Source of the DNA: Tsuneonella sediminis
Lineage (GTDB): Bacteria > Pseudomonadota > Alphaproteobacteria > Sphingomonadales > Sphingomonadaceae
Direction: 5' to 3'
DNA length: 64,000 nt
NCBI RefSeq assembly: GCF_051912845.1
Contig: NZ_JBNCBU010000001.1
Coordinates: forward strand, 1,984,001-2,048,000
A model generated the notes under the pieces. The model was not told the DNA's origin. It did not search any database and worked only from the letters and a program-made list of their open reading frames with translations. Shown piece by piece: positions 30,816 through 39,015 of this stretch. The position numbers were made by a program, and so were the translations under genes. Within the stretch, counting starts at the first letter, position 1, and the number at the start of each line of letters is the position of its first letter.

Positions 30816-31028
30816 TTCTCCGCGATTGCCCCATATGGGCGGGGCGGGCAGAACTGCGTCCTGCAAGGCCCTTCGCCGACCGCTGCTGGGGACCGATCTG
30901 GGGAAAAGTTTATCCCCGCCCGGTGCCCGGAAATGCTAGTCGGGGTCCTTCGGCTCCGAATCGAACGAATGCGGAACACCGGGAGGGGAAGACCGGTTTT
31001 CCGGGCAGAGAGAACGGACGGGGCGACA

Positions 31029-33056
31029 ATGGAATTCAGGACCGGGAACGAGGCGGCCATGGGGCTCGAGGAAACGACTGTCGATCAGACCGGCGGCAGC
31101 TCGGGCACTCGTGTCGAGACGCCGTCTCCCAAGCGCGCGGCGGTGAAGATGGACAAGGCGGACAAGGGCAGCGAGGCGCTGGTCGCCGAAATGGCGGCGG
31201 GCGCCATGGCCGAGGCGGTGAAGGCCGCCGCGAAGCCGCAAGAGGACAGCAAGAAGATCGCCGACCGGCGCTTCAACGTCGTCACCGACGAATCGCGCGA
31301 TGCGCTGCTCACCGAATTCGGCAAGGAAACGCTCGACGACCGCTACCTCCTGCCCGGCGAGAAGTACCAGGACCTGTTCGCCCGCGTCGCCGATGCCTAT
31401 GCCGACGACCAGGGCCACGCGCAGCGGCTTTACGACTACATCTCCAGGCTGTGGTTCATGCCCGCGACACCGGTGTTGTCGAACGGCGGCACCAATCGCG
31501 GGCTTCCGATCAGCTGCTACCTCAACTCGGTGTCCGACAGCCTCGAAGGCATCGTCGGCACCTGGAACGAGAACGTCTGGCTGGCGAGCCGCGGCGGCGG
31601 CATCGGCACATACTGGGGCAACGTGCGCGGGATCGGCGAGCCGGTCGGTCTCAACGGCAAGACCAGCGGGATCATCCCGTTCGTGCGCGTGATGGACAGC
31701 CTGACGCTGGCGATCAGCCAGGGCTCGCTGCGGCGCGGCTCGGCGGCGTGCTACCTCGACGTGTCGCACCCCGAGATCGAGGAGTTCCTCGAGATCCGCA
31801 AACCCTCGGGCGACTTCAACCGCAAGGCGCTGAACCTGCACCACGGCGTGCTGGTCTCCGATGCCTTCATGGAAGCCGTGCGCAACGGCGAGGAGTGGAA
31901 CCTCGTCAGCCCCAAGACCGGCGAGACGCGCGCGACCGTCGATGCGCGCAGCCTGTTCCAGAAGCTCGTCGAGACGCGGCTGGCGACGGGCGAGCCCTAC
32001 ATCGTGTTCTCAGACACCGTGAACCGGATGATGCCCAGGCATCACCGCGAACTTGGGCTCAAGGTATCGACCTCGAACCTGTGCTCGGAGATCACCCTGC
32101 CGACCGGGGTCGACCACCTCGGCAACGACCGCACCGCGGTGTGCTGCCTGTCCTCGCTCAACCTCGAGAAGTGGGACGAGTGGGAGGGCGACAAGGCCTT
32201 CATCGAGGACGTCATGCGCTTCCTCGACAACGTGCTGCAGGACTACATCGACCGCGCGCCGGACGAGATGGCACGCGCCAAGTATTCCGCGTCGCGCGAA
32301 CGCAGCGTCGGCATGGGCGTGATGGGCTTTCACAGCTTCCTTCAGTCGAAGGGGATCGGTTTCGAAAGCCCGATGGCGAAGGTGTGGAACCTCAAGATGT
32401 TCAAGCACATCGCCGCCAAGGCCGAGGAAGCGAGCATGGTGCTTGCCGAAGAGCGCGGGCCGTGCCCCGACGCGGCGGACGCCGGCGCGATGGAGCGTTT
32501 CAGCTGCAAGATGGCGATCGCGCCGACCGCGTCGATCAGCATCATCTGCGGCGGGACCAGCGCCTGCATCGAGCCGATCCCGGCGAACATCTACACCCAC
32601 AAGACGCTGTCGGGCAGCTTCGTCGTGAAGAACCCGTACCTGGAAAAGCTGCTCGAGAAGAAAAGCAAGAACTCGACCAACGTGTGGAACTCGATCCTCG
32701 AGAAGGGCGGCTCGGTCCAGCACCTCGACTTCCTCACGCCGGAGGAGAAGGCGGTCTACAAGACCAGCTTCGAGATCGACCAGCGCTGGCTGCTCGAGTT
32801 CGCGGGCGACCGCACTCCGTTCATCGACCAGGCGCAGAGCCTCAACCTCTTCATTCCCGCCGATGTCGACAAGTGGGACCTTGCCATGCTGCACTTCCAG
32901 GCGTGGGAGAAGGGCATCAAGAGCCTCTACTACCTGCGGTCCAAGAGCGTGCAGCGCGCCGGGTTCGCCGGCGGCGTCGAGGCCGACAACACCTCCGAAG
33001 CGGCGAAGTACGAGCTGCCGACGACCGACTACGACGAGTGCCTCGCCTGCCAGTGA
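31029..33056 (+). CDS. nrdA: Ribonucleoside-diphosphate reductase alpha subunit, class Ia
   Basis: This is the catalytic subunit that reduces NDPs to dNDPs. The active site shows SCYLNSVSDS (redox Cys) near residue 158, NLCSEI (thiyl radical Cys and nearby Glu) near residue 353, SLYYLRSKS near residue 630 (the Tyr-Tyr radical relay) and the C-terminal Cys-x-x-Cys as DECLACQ. There is no N-terminal ATP cone; the first 60 residues are low-complexity Ala/Lys. The start at MEFRTGNEAAMG is chosen, but an ATG at 31059 (MGLEETTV) is also possible. It pairs with nrdB about 410 bases downstream. Confidence 0.95.
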   Translation: MEFRTGNEAAMGLEETTVDQTGGSSGTRVETPSPKRAAVKMDKADKGSEALVAEMAAGAMAEAVKAAAKPQEDSKKIADRRFNVVTDESRDALLTEFGKETLDDRYLLPGEKYQDLFARVADAYADDQGHAQRLYDYISRLWFMPATPVLSNGGTNRGLPISCYLNSVSDSLEGIVGTWNENVWLASRGGGIGTYWGNVRGIGEPVGLNGKTSGIIPFVRVMDSLTLAISQGSLRRGSAACYLDVSHPEIEEFLEIRKPSGDFNRKALNLHHGVLVSDAFMEAVRNGEEWNLVSPKTGETRATVDARSLFQKLVETRLATGEPYIVFSDTVNRMMPRHHRELGLKVSTSNLCSEITLPTGVDHLGNDRTAVCCLSSLNLEKWDEWEGDKAFIEDVMRFLDNVLQDYIDRAPDEMARAKYSASRERSVGMGVMGFHSFLQSKGIGFESPMAKVWNLKMFKHIAAKAEEASMVLAEERGPCPDAADAGAMERFSCKMAIAPTASISIICGGTSACIEPIPANIYTHKTLSGSFVVKNPYLEKLLEKKSKNSTNVWNSILEKGGSVQHLDFLTPEEKAVYKTSFEIDQRWLLEFAGDRTPFIDQAQSLNLFIPADVDKWDLAMLHFQAWEKGIKSLYYLRSKSVQRAGFAGGVEADNTSEAAKYELPTTDYDECLACQ

Positions 33057-33469
33057 CGGCAGCGGCGCGCCGGCGCGTTTCCGACCCCCAAATGTAGAGC
33101 GCCCCCCCGGTTGACCGGAGGGGCGCGAGGGTGCGGGACGGTGCCCCGCGAAAAGGGGAAATTCGGAACACCGCCCGCGTTTTCCCTCATTGCGACAGGA
33201 AGGGTTTTGCCCCTCCGCCGTCGTTCTCTTGTAAATCCGCAAGGCCCTGCCCGGTTCCGCGTGGTTACCGCGCTATTTATCCCCAGTGGAAAGGGCGTAC
33301 GGCCTTCGCCGCCGTCGCCCTTCGCCATACGTTCGGAGCTTCGCCGCGGGGGAGCGAATCGGGAAGCGCGCCAAGGCGCCCGCGGACCCCTTGCGAACGG
33401 CGCGAAGTCGATTCCATTTCCGGCCCTCACTCGCTATATCGTGGGGGTCGCAGATACCGGAGATACCAG
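33057..33469. other. Intergenic region between nrdA and nrdB, 413 bases
   Basis: It is unusually long for partner subunits of one enzyme. It contains a strong hairpin at 33099-33126, the 9-mer TTTATCCCC at 33276-33284 that also precedes nrdA, and a CTTG/CAAG inverted repeat near 33231. A separate nrdB promoter is likely. The open frame of nrdB extends upstream through this region but its translation is Arg/Pro-rich and unlike NrdB, so I see no further gene. Confidence 0.5.
33099..33126 (+). terminator. Hairpin downstream of nrdA
   Basis: GCGCCCCCCCGG (33099-33110) pairs with CCGGAGGGGCGC (33115-33126) over 12 positions with one mismatch and a TTGA tetraloop, 42 bases after the nrdA stop. There is no T-run after it, so it may be a terminator helped by other factors or an mRNA 3' stabiliser. 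Confidence 0.5.
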
Positions 33470-34537
33470 ATGTCCCTCCTCGAAGCCCGCAAGACCTACA
33501 AGCCGTTCGAGTATCCGTGGGCCTACGAGTTCTGGAAGCGCCAGCAGCAGGTCCACTGGCTGCCCGAGGAAGTGCCGCTGGGCGAGGACTGCCGCGACTG
33601 GGCGCAGAAGCTCTCCGATCACGAGCGCAACCTGCTCACGCAGATCTTCCGCTTCTTCACCCAGGCCGACGTCGAGGTGCAGGATTGCTACCACGACAAG
33701 TATGGCCGCGTGTTCAAGCCGACCGAGATCAAGATGATGCTGACCGCCTTCTCCAACATGGAGACGGTGCACATCGCCGCCTATTCGCACCTGCTCGACA
33801 CGATCGGCATGCCCGAAAGCGAATACGGCATGTTCCTCGAATACGAGGAGATGAAGGCCAAGCACGATTACCTGCAGGAATTCGGCGTCGACACCGACGA
33901 GGACATCGCCCGCACGCTGGCGATGTTCGGCGGCTTCACCGAGGGGCTGCAGCTGTTCGCCAGCTTCGCGATGCTGATGAACTTCCCGCGCTTCAACAAG
34001 ATGAAGGGCATGGGCCAGATCGTCAGCTGGTCGGTCCGCGACGAGAGCCTGCACTGCGAAGGCATCACCCGCCTGTTCCACGCCTTCTGCGCGGAGCGGA
34101 ACTGCCTGACCAAGGCGGTCAAGGAAGACATCATCGACGCCTGCCAGAAGACGGTGCGGCTGGAAGACGCCTTCATCGACCTCGCGTTCGAGCAGGGGCC
34201 GGTCCCGGGCATGAGCGCGAAGGAGATCAAGCGCTACATCCGCTACATCGCCGACTGGCGCCTCAGCCAGCTCGGCCTGCCGGCGATCTACATGGTCGAG
34301 GACCACCCGCTCCCCTGGCTCGCCCCGCTGCTGAACGGGGTGGAGCACGCCAACTTCTTCGAAACCCGCGCGACCGAGTATTCGAAGGCCGCGACCAAAG
34401 GCAACTGGGGCGACGTCTGGTCGAGCTTCGACAAGCGCCAGAAGGCGAAGAAGGGCGAAGGCGCGAACGACGTCGCGGACGAGGGCGAGCCGGACATGTT
34501 CGGCGACGGCGCGAGCGGGAGCGTGGCGGCGGAGTAG
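33470..34537 (+). CDS. nrdB: Ribonucleoside-diphosphate reductase beta subunit, class Ia
   Basis: The 355-residue radical-generating subunit provides the diiron-tyrosyl cofactor. The motif METVHIAAYSHLLD holds Glu98, His101 and the radical Tyr105 with the exact E-x2-H-x3-Y spacing of Escherichia coli NrdB. A second ligand set lies in SVRDESLHCEG (Glu, His) near residue 185. The C-terminal tail is Gly/Ala-rich and acidic. The start MSLLEARKTYKPFEYPWAYE fits known alphaproteobacterial NrdB. CCGGAG lies upstream. The Tyr is retained, so this is not a Tyr-less subclass. Confidence 0.96.
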   Translation: MSLLEARKTYKPFEYPWAYEFWKRQQQVHWLPEEVPLGEDCRDWAQKLSDHERNLLTQIFRFFTQADVEVQDCYHDKYGRVFKPTEIKMMLTAFSNMETVHIAAYSHLLDTIGMPESEYGMFLEYEEMKAKHDYLQEFGVDTDEDIARTLAMFGGFTEGLQLFASFAMLMNFPRFNKMKGMGQIVSWSVRDESLHCEGITRLFHAFCAERNCLTKAVKEDIIDACQKTVRLEDAFIDLAFEQGPVPGMSAKEIKRYIRYIADWRLSQLGLPAIYMVEDHPLPWLAPLLNGVEHANFFETRATEYSKAATKGNWGDVWSSFDKRQKAKKGEGANDVADEGEPDMFGDGASGSVAAE

Positions 34538-34547
34538 GAGGACTCTT

Positions 34548-35495
34548 ATGGTTTCGGTATTTCGACTGCCGGCGAGCCTGAGGCCGGATGACACGCAGGG
34601 GGAGCTTCAACTCAACGAGTTGGATGGCTCGCGTGTGGGATCTTTCGGCATGGGAATATTGAGCGACGGGACCCCCTTCCTCACCCAGCGTGGTTTGGCC
34701 TTCCTGTGTGGTGTCGAGAACGCTCACATCGGAACCATCAGTTCCCAATGGATTGAAGAGATTCCCAAGCCTCGGATCAATAAGATCCGCGACATCCTTG
34801 CTAGGAATGGTCACCATCTCGCGGACGCGCATGTCCCCGTCCATATCGGGGGTCGAACCATTTACGCATATCGCGAAGAAATTTCACTCGCCGTTATTGA
34901 GTACTATGCATTCGAGGCCGGGCAGTTTTGCCAAGAGGAGGCGCGGGATAACTTCCGAGTTCTCGCCCGAAAAGGGTTTCGTGATGCGATCTATGAGTCG
35001 CTCGATTACTCCCCCACGCGTGACATTGATGATAGATGGCGAGCCTTCCACGATCGCGTTTCCCTAGTTTATAATAATGCGCCCGAAGGTTATTTCAGCA
35101 TCTTTAAGGAGAGTGCCGAGATTACCGTCACCTTGGGGCAGGGCGGTATTTACGCCAACGATGCCGTTATCCCTGACATCAGCATTGGGAGGTGCTGGAG
35201 CGACCACTGGCGCAGGAACAATCTGTCCGAGGAATTTGGAGACCGATTGGATTACGAACATCACTACCCAGGGTATTTTCCGCAAGCAGCTTCCAACCCT
35301 CAGACGCCGTGGGCTTATCCCGAGTGCGCTCTTGGAGAATTCAAGCGCTGGCTTCGTGAGGACTATATTCGCGGAGGGAAGTTCGCGCAGTACGTAAAAA
35401 GCCAAGTTGGCAAGAAGGGCATAACTTCTGAAGCCGCCAACAAGGCCCTCGCTGCTTACGAGCTTCCGGCGCTCCCCAATAGGGGTGCGGCTTAA
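34548..35495 (+). CDS. Unrecognised 315-aa protein on a low-GC islet (P63C/BstA-like by layout)
   Basis: The gene begins 10 bases after nrdB behind a perfect AGGAGG. Base use differs from its neighbours: for example 35041-35100 is about 47% GC against roughly two thirds nearby, and it uses codons such as ATA, TTA and AGT rare elsewhere. The N-terminal part (GTPFLTQRGLAFLCGVENAH, then GRTIYAYREEISLAVIEYYA) has the feel of DNA-binding KilA-N/P63C phage proteins; the C-terminal half has PEGYFSIFK, a YANDAVIPDISIGRCWSDHW segment and FPQAASNPQTPWAYP. The length equals that of BstA-type phage-defence proteins (about 317 aa), but I cannot confirm homology. Recent acquisition is likely. Confidence 0.8.
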   Translation: MVSVFRLPASLRPDDTQGELQLNELDGSRVGSFGMGILSDGTPFLTQRGLAFLCGVENAHIGTISSQWIEEIPKPRINKIRDILARNGHHLADAHVPVHIGGRTIYAYREEISLAVIEYYAFEAGQFCQEEARDNFRVLARKGFRDAIYESLDYSPTRDIDDRWRAFHDRVSLVYNNAPEGYFSIFKESAEITVTLGQGGIYANDAVIPDISIGRCWSDHWRRNNLSEEFGDRLDYEHHYPGYFPQAASNPQTPWAYPECALGEFKRWLREDYIRGGKFAQYVKSQVGKKGITSEAANKALAAYELPALPNRGAA

Positions 35496-35543
35496 GCGAC
35501 CCCAATTGCAGGTTCTAACCCCGGCCCTTCCGGCAGGCGGAAA

Positions 35544-35568
35544 AGCGCAGTTGGTTGCGCTGAATTTT
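35544..35568 (+). terminator. Probable terminator after the low-GC gene
   Basis: AGCGCA (35544-35549), a GTTGGT loop and TGCGCT (35556-35561) form a perfect 6-bp stem preceded by A-rich sequence and followed by GAATTTT. It is 49 bases after the stop codon at 35495. The stem is short but the flanking A/T runs support intrinsic termination. Confidence 0.45.
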
Positions 35569-35649
35569 CCCGCATAACTGTGGGAGGTAGAGGGGCGGGC
35601 CAATCTCCACGTTGAAAATCCGGCAACCATTTCCGGATTACACGCGCGT

Positions 35650-35949
35650 ATGGACCCGACCATCCTCTCCCTGATCGCGCTCGCCGTGGTCGTCTTCGCC
35701 GCGATCAACCTGGCCGCCTTCGCCGCGTTCGGCATCGACAAGCGGCTGGCCGAAGCGCAGGAGCGGCGCATCTCCGAGGCGACCTTGCTCGAACTCGCGT
35801 TCTTCGGCGGGACGCTCGGCGCCTATGCCGGGCGGCACGTGTTCCGCCACAAGACCCGCAAGCAGCCGTTCTCAAACAACCTGTTCACGATCGCCGTCTT
35901 GCAGGTGCTCGTGATCGGCGGCGCGATGGGATGGTTTTTGAGCGCATAG
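35650..35949 (+). CDS. DUF1294 domain-containing membrane protein
   Basis: The 99-residue protein has an N-terminal helix, then the DUF1294 core: FGIDKRLAEAQERRISEATL, LAFFGGTLGAYAGRHVFRHK and TRKQPFSNNL, and a final membrane helix. The family is of unknown function and sometimes occurs fused to a cold-shock domain; here it is stand-alone. The start is an ATG behind a modest site. Confidence 0.9.
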   Translation: MDPTILSLIALAVVVFAAINLAAFAAFGIDKRLAEAQERRISEATLLELAFFGGTLGAYAGRHVFRHKTRKQPFSNNLFTIAVLQVLVIGGAMGWFLSA

Positions 35950-36013
35950 GCTCGCGCAATCGCTCACCTGCCGTTTACCAAGCGCGAACCATTCCCGTCA
36001 TAGTCCTGTCGCG

Positions 36014-36295
36014 ATGGCTCGCAGCAGGAACCGCAAGCGCGACGAACTCGGCTATGCCGACATCGCGATCTACGCGCTGATCGCGTTCGCGGGTGTGTGG
36101 TTCCTCTACCCCCGCGTGCAGACGATGATGATGAGCGCCGAGGAAATTGCCGCGATCGAGAACAGCGTGACCTATTCGGGCTGCAACGAAGTACGCGCGC
36201 TCGGCAAGGACCCGATCTATCGCGGCGAGCCGGGATATCGCGACACGATGGACGGCGACGGCGACGGGATCGCCTGTGAACCGCTTCCCTACTGA
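36014..36295 (+). CDS. Excalibur calcium-binding domain protein
   Basis: The 93-residue protein has an N-terminal basic stretch, one membrane helix (about residues 17-33), and a C-terminal excalibur domain: YSGCNEVRALGKDPIYRGEP followed by DTMDGDGDGIACEPLPY. The D-x-D-x-D-G-x-x-C-E loop is the calcium-binding signature, and two cysteines bracket it. The family is extracellular, often linked with SNase-type nucleases. Here a thermonuclease gene lies convergent, eight bases away. Confidence 0.9.
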   Translation: MARSRNRKRDELGYADIAIYALIAFAGVWFLYPRVQTMMMSAEEIAAIENSVTYSGCNEVRALGKDPIYRGEPGYRDTMDGDGDGIACEPLPY

Positions 36296-36303
36296 CGCCG
36301 TCC

Positions 36304-36924
36304 TCAACACCACCCGCCCTTGAATCCTCCATCATACCGCCGCGCGCCGCCTTCGCGCAGCATCCAGTCGGCCAGCCGGTCCTCGGTGGCCCCGCCCCCG
36401 CCGCCCGGCGCGTCGCGCTTTACGATGGCGAGGGTGCGGCCGTAGCGGTCGGTCGGTTCGTCGAGGCGGGTGGTGATCCGGAACGGTCCCCGGTTGAGCC
36501 AGCGCTGGAGCGCCTGCGTGGAGGCGTCGGCCTGCGCCGCCTCGGCCGGGCAGCGAGCGCGCATCTCGGCGGTGTCGATGCCGGTGACGCGGAACGTGCG
36601 CGATCCAATCCTGAAGGTGTCGCCGTCGACCACGCACAGGCGGCCCCGGCCGCGCCCGCAGCGGGTGAAGGTCCCCTCGACCTCCATCGGTTCGCCCTGG
36701 AGAAACCCCGGCGGCTCGTAGAAACCGGGCGACTGGTAGACGAGCGCCGCCGTCACCAGCGCGATCAGGAAGATCCACGGCCGCGTCTCGTGCCACGCCC
36801 GCGCCCACGTCTTCGGAGCGGTCTTCGGCGGGCGGGCGAACCGGGCGGGCTTCACGCCATAGCCCTTCGCCGTGGTCCAGCGGCGCCACCGCTTCTTGCG
36901 GCGAAAGCGGACGATCCTGCCCAT
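36304..36924 (-). CDS. Thermonuclease (SNase-like) family protein
   Basis: The 206-residue protein has a strongly basic N-terminus (RFRRKKRWRRW), one membrane helix near residues 48-66, and an SNase domain: VVDGDTFRIGSRTFRVTGID followed by TAEMRARCPAEAAQA and DRYGRTLAIVKRD. Catalytic Asp in DGD and DTAE and Arg in the RxxR and YGR segments are present. The stretch GGGGGATEDRL before the C-terminus is Gly-rich. It is a membrane-anchored nuclease-like protein; substrate and role are unknown. Four Cys could form disulphides. Confidence 0.86.
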   Translation of the reverse strand: MGRIVRFRRKKRWRRWTTAKGYGVKPARFARPPKTAPKTWARAWHETRPWIFLIALVTAALVYQSPGFYEPPGFLQGEPMEVEGTFTRCGRGRGRLCVVDGDTFRIGSRTFRVTGIDTAEMRARCPAEAAQADASTQALQRWLNRGPFRITTRLDEPTDRYGRTLAIVKRDAPGGGGGATEDRLADWMLREGGARRYDGGFKGGWC

Positions 36925-37114
36925 CGCCCCCGCCTATCGCGCCGCGCGCCGGTGCGCCATTGCCAATCGCGCACGCCTGCGCTCGCCATGGACCGTCCGG
37001 CGCATCCACCCGTCGCGCCGCCGCATCTGCCGGAACCGCTGCGCGCCCCCGGGCTTCATCCAGTGAGCCCGCCGCTCTGCCGCGGGCAGGATCACGATAG
37101 AGAGGACGCAACCG

Positions 37115-37588
37115 ATGAACCAGCAGCAGAACGACGGCCGGCAATCGCAGAGCCAAGGCCAGCAGCAGCAATCCCAGCGCCGGACCGACGGCCCGTTCGT
37201 CGACGACACCGACCGCGCCGGCGGCGGTCTTCACCCCGGCAGCGACCGCGACGACTACGGCTCTCCCCACGGCATCGAGGGAACGGTCGGCACCCAGTAC
37301 GAACAGGCCGGCAACCAAGCGACCGGGCACGAGCGCGAGCGGCTCGAACCCGGGCAGGTCGGCGCGGGCGAGCAGGCGGGCGATACCGGCGCTCCGGGCT
37401 ATGGCGACCGGGGCCGCGGCGGCGGCGCTCCCTATCCGGAAGAGCAGCGCAGGGCCGGCCGCGACTGGCCGGGCCGCGAGGAGCAGCAAGGCCGGATCGC
37501 ACCGGAAAGCGAACACGCGCGGCAGGCCGAGCAGGGCGAAGCCGACGAAGGCTCGGGCCACCCCCGCGGCGACTGGGACGTCGGCTGA
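37115..37588 (+). CDS. Gln/Gly-rich disordered protein
   Basis: The 157-residue product begins MNQQQNDGRQSQSQGQQQQS and is composed almost wholly of Gln, Gly, Asp, Glu, Arg and Pro, with no hydrophobic core, no Cys and no signal peptide. It is predicted by eye to be intrinsically disordered and hydrophilic, as in desiccation/stress hydrophilins. There is a reasonable site (GATAGAGAGG) upstream of the ATG. I do not recognise a family. A GGAAC at 37032 lies upstream but has a poor -10. Its neighbour downstream is a membrane protein on the other strand. Confidence 0.6.
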   Translation: MNQQQNDGRQSQSQGQQQQSQRRTDGPFVDDTDRAGGGLHPGSDRDDYGSPHGIEGTVGTQYEQAGNQATGHERERLEPGQVGAGEQAGDTGAPGYGDRGRGGGAPYPEEQRRAGRDWPGREEQQGRIAPESEHARQAEQGEADEGSGHPRGDWDVG

Positions 37589-37626
37589 CCCCCGGCGTCC
37601 CGGTCGGTGCGCGCCGCCGCGTCCGG

Positions 37627-38286
37627 TCAGGCCCGCAGGGCAGCGGCCGCGCGGCGCGCCTGCGGCGCGAACGCGAAGTAGATCAGCGGCACCAGTGCGA
37701 ACGTGCCGAAGACGATCGCGGGCACTGGCAGGCCGAGGTCGTCGGCAAAGGTGATCGTCGGCGCGCGCACGGTCTCGCTCACCGCAAGCGCCATGCGCAG
37801 CGCGTGACGGCGGACCCGGTCGATGCGCTCGATCGTCCCGCGCCGAAGCCAGCGCACGTCGAGCATCGCGAAATAGGTGAATATCAGCAACAGGACGAGC
37901 GGCGCGGGACCGATCCCTGCACCCGAAAGAGTCAGGCGCACGCCGACCACCGCGACAGCCAGCATCACCAGCAACAGCACGCCCAGCAGCGCGATCTCGG
38001 CCAGGCGTGCCCCCCGCCAGCGCGGGTTGAGCGCGAGGATTGCCGTGCCGAGCGCGTACAGCGCGACGGTTGCCTCGAACATTGCGAGCGGCAGCGGGCG
38101 GGCGATCATGAACAGCCACGCGGTGATTGCCGCCACGGTCATCCCGCCGACGAATGTCCATCCGGCCCAGCGATGCACACGGCCGCCCTTCCGCACGGTC
38201 AGCGCGACCAGTGCCGCGGCACCCGCGCCGAAGCCGAGCACGAGGTGGGCGAGGTGGACGAGCTGGTCGATTGTGCCGGTCATCAT
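37627..38286 (-). CDS. Polytopic membrane protein (DUF2306-like)
   Basis: The 219-residue protein has about seven predicted membrane helices and a cytoplasmic RRGTIERIDRVRRHALRMAL segment in its C-terminal half. The N-terminus LVHLAHLVLGFGAGAAALVA and GGRVHRWAGWTFVGGMTVAA resembles DUF2306 (HRxxG) proteins, where the His is thought to matter for haem or electron transfer; this is only a resemblance. The start at MMTGTIDQ is set by AGAGGGG upstream. Confidence 0.7.
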   Translation of the reverse strand: MMTGTIDQLVHLAHLVLGFGAGAAALVALTVRKGGRVHRWAGWTFVGGMTVAAITAWLFMIARPLPLAMFEATVALYALGTAILALNPRWRGARLAEIALLGVLLLVMLAVAVVGVRLTLSGAGIGPAPLVLLLIFTYFAMLDVRWLRRGTIERIDRVRRHALRMALAVSETVRAPTITFADDLGLPVPAIVFGTFALVPLIYFAFAPQARRAAAALRA

Positions 38287-38390
38287 CCGCATCCCCTCTT
38301 TGCGCGGTGCCGGGAACCTATCCAGAGCCGCTTCGGGAGGCAAACCCGGGTCCGGCGCGCCGGGCCGTTCGCGATGATCGCCCGGCCGCC

Positions 38391-38415
38391 GGAACGAAGC
38401 CGCGCCACGCGCGCT
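38391..38415 (+). promoter_or_regulatory. Candidate EcfG-type promoter of the DUF2383 gene
   Basis: GGAAC (38391-38395) is followed after 16 bases by CGCT (38412-38415), three of four matches to the CGTT -10. The ATG lies about 38 bases downstream, with AAGGAA between. DUF2383 proteins and general-stress regulation fit together biologically, but the match is imperfect. Confidence 0.35.
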
Positions 38416-38453
38416 TAGGTCATGCAAACCCAACCCATTGAAGGAAATCCAAC

Positions 38454-38939
38454 ATGTCGCATCATGACACCATGGACCACGACTCCCGCACCGACGCGAA
38501 CACGGCCGACACCGCCACGCTCAACACGCTGATCGGAACGCTGATCGATTCGATCAATGGTTACACCAAGGCGGCCGAAGACACCGACAACGCGCGTTTT
38601 GCGGAAATCTTCCGTGCCCGCGCTACCGAACGGCAGGCGGCCGTCGCCAAGCTGCAGGCCGCGGTCGCTGCGCTCGGCGGCAATCCGGAAGACGACGGCA
38701 CCACCGCCGGGGCGATGCACCGCGGGTGGATCAACCTCAAGGAAGCGGTCGTCGGCCGCGACGACGAGGCGATCGTGAACTCGGTCGAGAGCGGCGAGGA
38801 CTATCTCAAGGAGAAGTTCGAGACCGCGCTCAAGCACAAGGACCTTCCGCTCGAGGCGCGCACTGCGGTCGAGGAAGCCTGGGCTTCGGTCAAGGCCGGC
38901 CATGACCAGATGAGCCAGATCAAGCACGCGATCGACTGA
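38454..38939 (+). CDS. DUF2383 / PA2169-type four-helix-bundle protein
   Basis: The 161-residue protein begins with a His/Asp-rich tail (MSHHDTMDHDSRTDANTADT), then LNTLIGTLIDSINGYTKAAE, RARATERQAAVAKLQAAVAA and KHKDLPLEARTAVEEAWASV. These regions form an all-helical ferritin-like bundle of the DUF2383 family, typically stress-induced and possibly metal-handling, though the function is unproven. Upstream is a GGAAC element, and downstream at 38962 a hairpin ends the unit. Confidence 0.88.
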   Translation: MSHHDTMDHDSRTDANTADTATLNTLIGTLIDSINGYTKAAEDTDNARFAEIFRARATERQAAVAKLQAAVAALGGNPEDDGTTAGAMHRGWINLKEAVVGRDDEAIVNSVESGEDYLKEKFETALKHKDLPLEARTAVEEAWASVKAGHDQMSQIKHAID

Positions 38940-38961
38940 TCGCCCTTCGGTGAAATGTTAG

Positions 38962-38990
38962 GGGCGGTGCGCTGCATGGGCGCGCCGCCC
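38962..38990. terminator. Terminator hairpin after the DUF2383 gene
   Basis: GGGCGGTGCGC (38962-38972) pairs with GCGCGCCGCCC (38980-38990) over 11 positions with one G-T wobble and a 7-base loop. It lies 22 bases after the stop codon and 26 bases from the stop of the small gene on the other strand, so it may serve both. Confidence 0.5.
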
Positions 38991-39015
38991 GATTGCGTTG
39001 CGCTGCCGGGAAGCC

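Larger units (their letters stand above)
30458..31028. other. Long leader between the clpP-like gene and nrdA, 571 bases
   Basis: I see no credible gene here, although the frame of nrdA remains open from 30933. Notable content: an A-tract 30606-30613 followed by the palindrome TTTTGCAAAA at 30614-30623 (probably bent DNA), two partial NrdR-box-like sequences at 30766 and 30800, and TTTATCCCC at 30909-30917, which recurs before nrdB. These are consistent with a regulated ribonucleotide reductase promoter. Confidence 0.5.

Noticed and set aside
37032..37057. GGAAC upstream of the Gln-rich gene as an EcfG promoter
   Set aside because: The -10 at 16 or 17 bases spacing (GCTT or CTTC) matches only two of four positions.
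36934..37209. Minus-strand frame rich in Cys and Trp
   Set aside because: Shadow of the Gln-rich gene and its leader; composition is unnatural.
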